Assembly (NCBI GenBank): GCA_964569865.1
Contig: CAZMVQ010000028.1
Span: forward strand, 1-30,651
Reading direction: 5' to 3'
DNA from: DROE01 sp964569865
GTDB lineage: Bacteria; Pseudomonadota; Alphaproteobacteria; Rhizobiales; Devosiaceae
Length of the DNA stretch: 30,651 nucleotides
Positions 22,951-29,461 of this stretch are shown piece by piece. The position numbers and the translations under genes are program-made. The notes under the pieces were generated by a model. The model searched no databases. It saw only the letters and a list, made by a program, of their open reading frames with translations, and was not told the origin of the DNA. The first letter of the stretch is position 1; each line of letters opens with the position of its first letter.

Positions 22951-23421
22951 ATGCCGTTAAGCCTTGCACTTTATCAACCTGATATTCCGCAAAACACCGG
23001 AACAATCCTGCGCCTGTGCGCCTGTATGGATGTGCCGGTGCATATTATTCACCCCACCGGCTTTACATTTTCTGCCAAAGTATTTCGCCGCTCAGCCATG
23101 GAATATGCTGATCATGTTGATTTGCACGAGCATGACAGTTTTGAACATTTTCAGGCATGGCAATCAAAAACGAATGCGCGACTGGTGCTCATGAGCACCA
23201 AATCCAGCACTTCGGCCTATGAATTTGAATATCGCCCTGATGATATTTTAATGGCAGGTCGCGAATCAGCGGGAGTACCGGCTCAGGTAGCTAAAATCTG
23301 CAATGCACGTGTGCGCATTCCCATGCGAGAGCAATTGCGCTCGCTCAACGTTGCTGTTTCCAGCGCCATGATTATTGGTGAGGCTTTGCGCTTCACCGCC
23401 GGATTTGAAGATTTGCAATGA
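22951..23421 (+). CDS. trmL: tRNA (cytidine(34)-2'-O)-methyltransferase
   Basis: TrmL methylates the wobble ribose of tRNA-Leu isoacceptors using SAM. The 156-residue protein is the minimal SPOUT form: LALYQPDIPQNTGTILRLCA at the N-terminus, VFRRSAMEYADHV in the middle, and the knot region LMAGRESAGVP followed by RIPMREQLRSLNVAVSSAM at the C-terminus. These match the family closely. It is divergent from petA, an arrangement common in rhizobia, and converges on cca 43 bases away. Confidence 0.94.
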   Translation: MPLSLALYQPDIPQNTGTILRLCACMDVPVHIIHPTGFTFSAKVFRRSAMEYADHVDLHEHDSFEHFQAWQSKTNARLVLMSTKSSTSAYEFEYRPDDILMAGRESAGVPAQVAKICNARVRIPMREQLRSLNVAVSSAMIIGEALRFTAGFEDLQ

Positions 23422-23464
23422 ATATTGGCGCCACAACATTGCCCTTAAATTTCAAGCACCGCGC

Positions 23465-24700
23465 TTAGCCCAAAAAAACTTTTATCTTCTCAAGCATCTG
23501 CACGCGCGAAAGCTTAAAGCCGCTTTTCACCCACTCCGCCTCTATCTCGCGCAACGCCTGACCCAGTTTTTCCCCCTGCGCAAATCCAGAACTCAACAGA
23601 TCATTGCCACTAATGGGAAACGAGGGCACATCCATACTATCCCATAAATCCTTGGTTTTTTCATATTCGTCATCTGACCAATTAGCGATTGCCGCCGCCA
23701 CCGGCAGTGCCACATAGGCAAGCCGCCCATATTTATAAGCCGCTTGAAAATGCTCTCCTGCAATCATCATTTGCGCAACTTCACGAACTGAAATCGCCTC
23801 GGCGCAAATGGAGTTTGACAATCGCCAGCTTTTTCTAAGAAATTCAATCTTCATTTGGCCCAATAATATTGCCAGCCGCGCTGAAATGGTCGGCACCCCT
23901 GTTATATCCTCATAAGAGGCCAACGCACTTAGTGAACCTATATCCAGATCAATAACATTGGCTTTTGTCATCATGGCCAATGTGGCGGCAATTTTTGGCA
24001 GGGCAAAAATTTTCTCCATTTCAGCCCCGATGCGCTCCGCCGGTAAATTGCCCAAATCCCCACTAAATTTTTTACAGGCCGCCAGACCCTCTTCATCGCC
24101 AATTTCATCCCCGTGACTGGCGGTAAAACGAAAAAATCTATAAACGCGCAACCGATCCTCTGCCAGTCGCTGATCCGGGTCGCCGATAAATCGTACCCGG
24201 CGCTCTTTCAAATCCTCAAAGGCTGCCAAAGGATCAAAAAGATTACCTCTCATATCGCAATATAGAGCATTCATGGTGAAATCCCGACGTCTGGCATCAG
24301 CTCCCCAGTCTGTGCCAAATTCCACCACCGCCCGCCGACCATCAGTTTTTATGTCTCGGCGCAAACTGGTCACTTCGCAGGCAATGTCCCCGTTTCGAAC
24401 GGTAACGGTCCCATATTCAATTCCGGTTTCATAACAGGCCATGCCCGCCTTGCGCGCCAAAGCCATAACCTCACTGGGAAGCAGCTCCGTTGCCATATCA
24501 ATGTCGGTTCCACCGCCTCCGGCCCCACGGTGGGAGCCAAATAATATACTATCCCGCACAATTCCGCCCACGGCTTTTGTTCGCCCTTCACGACCGTCCA
24601 GAACTTCAAATATTCTTTGAACATTTCTGTCTTTAACCCACCATGCCCCCCTTAAGGCAATGATGGCGTTATGCCGATCGATTAGCAGCGCTTTTTGCAC
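23465..24700 (-). CDS. cca: CCA tRNA nucleotidyltransferase / poly(A) polymerase family
   Basis: This class II nucleotidyltransferase, 411 residues, most likely adds or repairs the CCA end of tRNAs. The head domain has KAVGGIVRDSI, the metal-binding TDIDMATELLP (catalytic Asp pair), EYGTVTVRNGDIACEVTSLR and RRRDFTMNALYCD; the neck has LFDPLAAFEDLKERRVRFIG and RLAEDRLRVYRFFRF. Poly(A) polymerase is an alternative for such homologues, but alphaproteobacteria normally use this form for CCA. The start is a GTG at 24700 with GAGG seven bases upstream; the in-frame codon four positions before it is a stop. That ribosome-binding site overlaps the last copy of a tandem repeat. Confidence 0.93.
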   Translation of the reverse strand: MQKALLIDRHNAIIALRGAWWVKDRNVQRIFEVLDGREGRTKAVGGIVRDSILFGSHRGAGGGGTDIDMATELLPSEVMALARKAGMACYETGIEYGTVTVRNGDIACEVTSLRRDIKTDGRRAVVEFGTDWGADARRRDFTMNALYCDMRGNLFDPLAAFEDLKERRVRFIGDPDQRLAEDRLRVYRFFRFTASHGDEIGDEEGLAACKKFSGDLGNLPAERIGAEMEKIFALPKIAATLAMMTKANVIDLDIGSLSALASYEDITGVPTISARLAILLGQMKIEFLRKSWRLSNSICAEAISVREVAQMMIAGEHFQAAYKYGRLAYVALPVAAAIANWSDDEYEKTKDLWDSMDVPSFPISGNDLLSSGFAQGEKLGQALREIEAEWVKSGFKLSRVQMLEKIKVFLG

Positions 24701-24709
24701 GTCATCACC

Positions 24710-24858
24710 TCAAAATTATGCACTNNNNNNNNNNNNNNNNNNNNNNNNNNNNNNNNNNNNNNNNNNNNNNNNNNNNNNNNNNNNNNNNNNNNNNNNNNNN
24801 NNNNNNNNNNNNNNNNNNNNNNNNTCAAAATTATGCACTTTTCAAAACTATGCACTTT
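24710..24858. repeat. 17-bp tandem array across the Nudix stop and the cca leader
   Basis: Copies of tcaaaattatgcacttt are seen at 24710-24724 (running into the N gap), 24825-24841 and, with one substitution, 24842-24858. The last includes the stop codon of the minus-strand Nudix gene (TAG at 24850-24848). The copies on either side of the gap are identical as far as both are visible, so the gap almost certainly lies inside the array and the true copy number is unknown. The array fills the whole visible space between the Nudix stop and the cca ribosome-binding site. Confidence 0.85.
24725..24824. other. Assembly gap (100 N) within the tandem array
   Basis: Exactly 100 N, flanked on both sides by the same 17-bp unit. 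Assembly presumably collapsed or broke in a repeat longer than the read or k-mer length. Confidence 0.9.
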
Positions 24859-25483
24859 TAATGTCCATGCCAGCTATAATCAGATCACGAAAATTACGGA
24901 TTAAATTAGCGGTTATTCCCCATATAACATGCTCATCATGGTTAAGCTGCCAGGTTTTGTGCACCCGCCCGCCCCTTTCAATTGCAAAGGTTGAAAAACT
25001 TTCCTCCCTGAGAATAAAATCAAGGGGGATTTCAAAAACCTCATCAACTTCAAGCGGATTGGCTTTAAATTTTGCGTCGCCCTGCACTTTGGCAACTACA
25101 GGGATAATAAGATAATTTGTTCCGGTCAGATAGGAGGGCATATACCCGAGGATTTTTGCTTTATTTTGATCAAGGCCGATTTCTTCTTGTGCTTCGCGCA
25201 ACGCCCCGGCCCCCGGATTTGCATCATCTTCATCCAGCTTACCACCGGGAAAAGCGATCTGACCTGAATGGGCACGCAATCCCTTTGAACGCAAAGTAAA
25301 AACCACTCCAATGCCACTCGTTCGCTCTACCAAAGCGATTAAAACCGCAGCCGGAGCGGGAGGGTCATGAAACGGTATATCGGGTATCCAGTCTGGCACC
25401 AGCTCTGTGGCTTCACTGAAATCCGGCGCTTGCACAAGCAATTGTTGCTCGATACGCAAAAGAATGTCTTGTCGCTCCTGCAT
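24848..25483 (-). CDS. CoA pyrophosphatase-type Nudix hydrolase
   Basis: The 211-residue protein is a Nudix hydrolase of the NudL/CoA-pyrophosphatase group, which cleaves CoA and its derivatives to 4'-phosphopantetheine and 3',5'-ADP. The subgroup signature is clear: FTLRSKGLRAHSGQIAFPGG, then the Nudix box ending ALREAQEEIGL, and GYMPSYLTGTNYLIIPVVA. The start at 25483 (MQERQDILL) has AAGGA upstream; a longer frame from a GTG at 25558 would overlap the GNAT gene and is less likely. The gene ends in KSA-stop within a 17-bp tandem repeat. It lies between the GNAT gene and cca on the same strand. Confidence 0.88.
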   Translation of the reverse strand: MQERQDILLRIEQQLLVQAPDFSEATELVPDWIPDIPFHDPPAPAAVLIALVERTSGIGVVFTLRSKGLRAHSGQIAFPGGKLDEDDANPGAGALREAQEEIGLDQNKAKILGYMPSYLTGTNYLIIPVVAKVQGDAKFKANPLEVDEVFEIPLDFILREESFSTFAIERGGRVHKTWQLNHDEHVIWGITANLIRNFRDLIIAGMDIKSA

Positions 25484-25541
25484 ATGCTGTCCTTCATACC
25501 AATTGTCCCATAGCAACCGGCTCACAATAACGGCTTGAATT

Positions 25542-26093
25542 TTACAGGATGCTTCCACTCAAATTTTTAGCATGATCTCCCCTGTGAGAGCAAATAAGTA
25601 TGCGATTGGGATCAACGGGACCGGGGAAAATAATGGTTCTAGCCTTTGCTTTTACAAACCCCATATCCCCATAATATTTCTCATCACCGACCAAAACCAC
25701 AAATTCATAAATTTCACGGTTTAACGCCATCTGGGTAACAATCTTCACCAGCATTTTGCCCAAACCCTTGTTGTGAAAATTCGGCTCGATTGCCAAAGGC
25801 CCCAAAAGACAACCCTTATGGGAGCCCAAGGTTATGGGCGTCATCCACACTGAACCAACTCTTTTGCCTTCGAGGAGAGCAATCAAACAAAGCTCAGGAT
25901 CAACCGGTAATATTTCGCGCACCCGAAAAGCGGTTCTGGCAAATCTTCCCGGCCCGAACGCCCGCGAATGCAAGTTTTCAACCCAATCATTATCGTCATG
26001 ACTTTGCAGGCGAACCGAAAACGGCGCATATTGTTGGTTTATCGCTGAAAAACCGGCTGCAACGGCAGCTTTTTTAAAAATCTTATCTGTCAT
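25542..26093 (-). CDS. GNAT family N-acetyltransferase
   Basis: This 183-residue protein carries a GNAT fold: GKRVGSVWMTPITLGSHKG (strands beta2-beta4), then the acetyl-CoA motif LAIEPNFHNKGLGKMLV near residue 108, with an Asn where Arg/Gln-x-x-G often has Arg, and VGDEKYYGDMGFVKA near the C-terminus. That pattern (GDxxYYxxxGF) resembles the YhbS-like subgroup of unknown substrate. The ATG at 26093 is chosen; a 13-residue longer frame has no better signal. The CoA Nudix start lies 58 bases downstream, so a shared transcript is likely. Confidence 0.87.
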   Translation of the reverse strand: MTDKIFKKAAVAAGFSAINQQYAPFSVRLQSHDDNDWVENLHSRAFGPGRFARTAFRVREILPVDPELCLIALLEGKRVGSVWMTPITLGSHKGCLLGPLAIEPNFHNKGLGKMLVKIVTQMALNREIYEFVVLVGDEKYYGDMGFVKAKARTIIFPGPVDPNRILICSHRGDHAKNLSGSIL

Positions 26094-26322
26094 TGGAGAA
26101 ATCCGAAAAATTACAAAACAAACCGGGCGCAAAAAAGCGCCATTACTCTAAACCTCATCGCAGGAGGCTGAAGAAGCTTCGTCGGTTAGTTAATGTAATT
26201 ATATTTTTCATGACGCTTATAAAAAGGCTTTCAAAGATTAGAATTACGACTTTTAGCACGAAGAAATTTTGTCGTCCAGCACTGCTTGTTTTTGATAAAT
26301 TTGACACCTGCCAACATAAATC

Positions 26323-26358
26323 CAAAAAAACCTCACCAATCAAAAAAACCTCACCAAT
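26323..26358. repeat. 18-bp perfect tandem duplication across a stop codon
   Basis: The unit caaaaaaacctcaccaat occurs twice, at 26323-26340 and 26341-26358. The second copy contains the TGA (26353-26351, minus strand) ending the Nudix gene; the first repeats that TGA in the same frame, six codons downstream. The copies are identical. Confidence 0.88.
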
Positions 26359-26812
26359 AAAGGCTTTTTTCCCGATTCTGAAAAATTTCTTCAATCCGCT
26401 CTCTGGCGCCATACGCCATATTGTCCGGCAATTGATCATGCCTGAACCAGCCAATCTCAGCAATTTCCCTGTTGGCTTCAAACTCGCGCACTTTAGTAAA
26501 TTCGCGCACCACATAAAGTGCCACATGATCGCGTTTGCTTATAAAATTGTTGAGAAAAATCCCATGCAATTCAACATTTTTCCCTGCCTCGAAGCCCGCC
26601 TCTTCCATCAATTCATTGCGCATGGTGCTTTCGAATGTCTGTCCGCGCTCAACTCCGCCTCCGGGTAATTGCCAGCCCTTCACATAGGTATGATGAACCA
26701 GCAAAATCCGGTCCCCATCAATCACCGCCGCCCGCGCTCCAAGTGACATGAACCGCCCCATGGAGACCATAAGCAACAAAAATTTTGCAAGAACTCTACG
26801 CGCAAAAATCAC
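26351..26812 (-). CDS. Nudix domain protein with non-canonical Nudix box
   Basis: The 153-residue protein has an N-terminal hydrophobic/basic leader (VLAKFLLLMVSMGRF), then the Nudix core GARAAVIDGDRILLVHHTYV, KGWQLPGGG, and the box GGGVERGQTFESTMRNELMEEAGF. Compared with G-x5-E-x7-REUxEExGU, the first Glu is Gln and the Arg of RE is Asn; the metal-binding EE pair is kept. Substrate is unknown. The start is a GTG at 26812 with AAAGGA six to eight bases upstream. Similar rhizobial proteins begin with a short basic leader before the domain, supporting this start. The stop codon is duplicated downstream by an 18-bp tandem repeat. Confidence 0.85.
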   Translation of the reverse strand: MIFARRVLAKFLLLMVSMGRFMSLGARAAVIDGDRILLVHHTYVKGWQLPGGGVERGQTFESTMRNELMEEAGFEAGKNVELHGIFLNNFISKRDHVALYVVREFTKVREFEANREIAEIGWFRHDQLPDNMAYGARERIEEIFQNREKSLYW

Positions 26813-26954
26813 TTCAATTCCTTTTGTAAAAATTTATAAAGCTGCAATAATTATAACTGCGTCAAATTGTAAGCTATATCAAAGAGCAATCTGCAACTAA
26901 TAAAAATTCTTCCCTAGGTTTGGTTTTTACATTTTTTGTGGCATTAGATTTTTT

Positions 26955-27845
26955 ATGAGTACCATCGCCCACATTTCCGATATTCATCTGGCTCCCCTTC
27001 CCAAGGTGCGCCTGCGCGATTTATTCAACAAACGCGCCACGGGATACATAAACTGGAAACTTAAACGCAACCAAGACATGTGCCCTGATGCGGCAAAAAA
27101 TCTGGCCGATCACCTTTCTTCCCAACGGGCAGATATGAGCGTTGTCACCGGGGATCTGGTTAATCTGGCCCTGCCAAAAGAAGTCGAGACTGCGGCAAAG
27201 TGGCTTAAAAGACTTGGCACAAGCTCTCAGGTTTGCATGGTGCCGGGCAATCATGATGCATATCTGCACGGGGCCTTGGCCAAAGCGCAAAAAGCCTATG
27301 GCCCCTATGCCAGTGGCGAAACTCTTGATCAATCCCCCTATCCATATGTGCGCCGGATCGATCAGGTGGCAGTCATCGGTTGCTCCAGCGCCATTGCCAC
27401 CCCCCCGTTTATTGCCGCTGGACATTTTGATAAAAAACAGGGCGAGCGTCTGGCCAGATGTCTGCAAATTTTAGGTGATGCCGGTTTTTTTCGCATCGTG
27501 GCCATTCACCATCCGCCCATAAAACAATTTATCCGCCCTTATCGAAAGGCTCTGGCTGGCGCAAAACTGTTTCGTCAGATACTTAAAGCCAATGGTGCAG
27601 AAATGGTTTTACACGGCCATACCCACAAGTCTTCAATTCATACGATAGACGGACAAGATTCAAAAATTCCGGTAATCGGGGTCGCTGCCGCCTCCACCTG
27701 CCCTTCGAGCAATTCCCCCCCGGCCCGCTATAATCTGTTTAAGATTGAAAAAATACAGAATAGCTGGAACTGCACCATGCGTGAATTCGGCTATCAAAGA
27801 ATTGGCGAGAACATTGTTCAGCGCCTGCAATTGCGAATTTACTAA
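26955..27845 (+). CDS. Calcineurin-like metallophosphoesterase
   Basis: The 296-residue protein has the full dinuclear metal motif series of the calcineurin-like superfamily: HISDIHL at residues 6-12, VTGDLVN near 64, PGNHDAY near 95, AIHHPP near 185, and HGHTHKSS near 217. The family includes cyclic-nucleotide phosphodiesterases, UDP-diacylglucosamine hydrolases and nucleases; the arrangement is closest to the CpdA/Icc-like group, but the substrate cannot be assigned. No signal peptide is visible, so it is probably cytoplasmic. The ribosome-binding site is weak. A complex hairpin follows the stop, then a Mur ligase gene. Confidence 0.9.
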   Translation: MSTIAHISDIHLAPLPKVRLRDLFNKRATGYINWKLKRNQDMCPDAAKNLADHLSSQRADMSVVTGDLVNLALPKEVETAAKWLKRLGTSSQVCMVPGNHDAYLHGALAKAQKAYGPYASGETLDQSPYPYVRRIDQVAVIGCSSAIATPPFIAAGHFDKKQGERLARCLQILGDAGFFRIVAIHHPPIKQFIRPYRKALAGAKLFRQILKANGAEMVLHGHTHKSSIHTIDGQDSKIPVIGVAAASTCPSSNSPPARYNLFKIEKIQNSWNCTMREFGYQRIGENIVQRLQLRIY

Positions 27846-27906
27846 AAACCTGCCCCCGGCAATAGCAATGCAACCATGATCGCGCTATTCATTCGCGGCA
27901 GGGTTT
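27846..27906 (+). terminator. Long imperfect hairpin after the phosphoesterase gene
   Basis: aaacctgcc (27846-27854) pairs with ggcagggttt (27897-27906) with one bulge, and inside it aatagc (27861-27866) pairs with gctatt (27884-27889). It directly follows the stop codon and precedes the Mur ligase start by 33 bases, so it could separate the two transcripts. No long T run follows. Confidence 0.4.
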
Positions 27907-27939
27907 AAAAACCTTTTCAACCGTCAAAGAGAACCGCTA

Positions 27940-29191
27940 ATGAGCATCAATGGACCTGTTTTATTATATGGCGCCGGACGCGAAGCCCTTTCCAGCCGCA
28001 AATTTTTAAAAAGGGTCGCACCGGATGTAAAAGTCCATGTCTGCGTTGATGAGGGGAAAGCAGATATACCTGACAGCTTGCAGGTGTCGATCGACTCACT
28101 TTTGGGAGCGTTTAAAAGTGGCACCTATAAAACCATCATCCGCTCCCCCGGAGTTTCCATTTATAAACCAGAATTAATTGCCGCCAAAGCAGCCGGAATT
28201 GAAATAACCACCAACGTAAATCTGTGGGCAAAATTTCAGCGGGGCAATGCCAAAGTTATCGCCTTTACCGGCACCAAAGGCAAAAGCACCACCGCCAAAT
28301 TATTGTTCACCATTTTGCAAGCCGCCGAGCTTGATGTGGGTCTTGCCGGAAATATCGGCATTCCAGTTTTAGAGCTTGATGCTCATGAATATGTTGTGCT
28401 TGAACTTTCATCGTTTCAATGCGCAGACCTAAAACTTGCCCCTGATTTTATCGGGGTCACTTCACTGTTTCCTGAGCATCTGGATTGGCATGAAACCGAA
28501 GAAAAATATTTCTTTGACAAGCTGAATTTATTACACCAGAAACCGCCTGCCAAATACGCTCTTAGCGAACAGGTTCTCGCCCACAAAACCCTGTCGGAAA
28601 AAGAGAAGGAATTAGATAAAACCCTGCCCCCGCCCGGCGATGATTTTTATCTGGAGGTAAAAAATCAGGTGAACGTTTCCAGATTGGTTGGTGTGCATAA
28701 TCTTCATAACACGATGTTGGTAACGCGTATCGCGATCGGCATGGGAGTAGAACAAAAAGCAATATTGGAAGGCATTAAAGATTTCACTCCCCTGCCCCAT
28801 CGGCTTGAAGAAATCACCATTGGAAAAAGGACTTTTGTAAACGATTCAATTGCCACCAATCCAGAGGCAACAAAGGCTGCCATTCTCGCTTACGGGCAAA
28901 AAAAACCGGCCCTGATTATTGGCGGTCTGGACCGCGATCAGAACTATGATGATCTGATAAAATTCCTTGAAAAAGCTCCCCTGTCGCACATCTGGTTTTT
29001 GCCCGATACCGGCCACCGAATCGCAAGAATGCTAAGGGAAAAAAATCAAAAATATTCTACCTCTAATGTTAATTCCCTGAGTGAAATTTTTGAATTTTTG
29101 AAGAATAATCCAGACCAACCTGACACTCTGATATTATCTCCCGGAGCACCTTCGCAAAACCAGTTCAAAAACTTTGAACAGCGCGGCGAGA
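27940..29191 (+). CDS. Mur ligase, MurD2-like (UDP-MurNAc-L-alanine-glutamate ligase family), 3' end in gap
   Basis: The 417 visible residues cover almost a whole MurD-family ligase, which joins glutamate to UDP-MurNAc-L-Ala. Seen are an N-terminal Rossmann-like domain (LLYGAGREALSSRKFL), IIRSPGVSIYKPEL, the ATP loop AFTGTKGKSTTAKLL near residue 110, GNIGIPVLEL, VLELSSFQ, FPEHLDWHETEEKYFFDKL, LPHRLEEI, VNDSIATNPEATKAAI and IIGGLDRDQNYDDL. Standard MurD usually shows NDSKATN; the NDSI-T-P-A pattern, RSPG-S-Y-PEL and GG-DR are, from memory, closer to MurD2, which adds L-Glu for later epimerisation by MurL. No dcw-cluster genes are nearby. Roughly 15-40 C-terminal residues are lost in the gap. 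Confidence 0.85.
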
Positions 29192-29291
29192 NNNNNNNNN
29201 NNNNNNNNNNNNNNNNNNNNNNNNNNNNNNNNNNNNNNNNNNNNNNNNNNNNNNNNNNNNNNNNNNNNNNNNNNNNNNNNNNNNNNNNNNN
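29192..29291. other. Assembly gap (100 N) between two convergent gene ends
   Basis: Exactly 100 N. The 3' ends of both the Mur ligase and the epimerase should lie here. The missing epimerase part alone needs about 230 bases, so the gap must be larger than drawn unless the genes are truncated. Confidence 0.9.
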
Positions 29292-29461
29292 TGCAAAAGT
29301 TCAATTTTTGTATTGTCTAATTCCACAAAAACCACCGACACCCCATGTTCTTCCAGCTCTATAACCGTAGAGGTTTTTGCACCCATTACATCACGATATC
29401 TGGCTGCGGCTTTATCCAAATCCGGCACCGCAATCGCCACATGGTTCAGCCTGCCAATCAT
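29292..29461 (-). CDS. mce: Methylmalonyl-CoA epimerase, N-terminal part (cut by gap)
   Basis: The epimerase interconverts (S)- and (R)-methylmalonyl-CoA, giving the form used by the B12-dependent mutase. About 56 of the usual ~134 residues are visible: the start GRLNHVAIAVPDLDKAAARY with the first metal-binding His, then GVSVVFVELDNTKIELL, leading towards the metal-binding Glu, which is visible in KIELL. It belongs to the vicinal-oxygen-chelate (glyoxalase) fold. Its ATG overlaps the mutase stop (ATGA), so both are made from one mRNA, as their shared pathway would suggest. Confidence 0.9.

Noticed and set aside
26094..26322. Gene or tRNA between the GNAT and second Nudix genes.
   Set aside because: No cloverleaf, no frame with coding character; only a five-base-pair ggcgc/gcgcc hairpin at 26126-26141.
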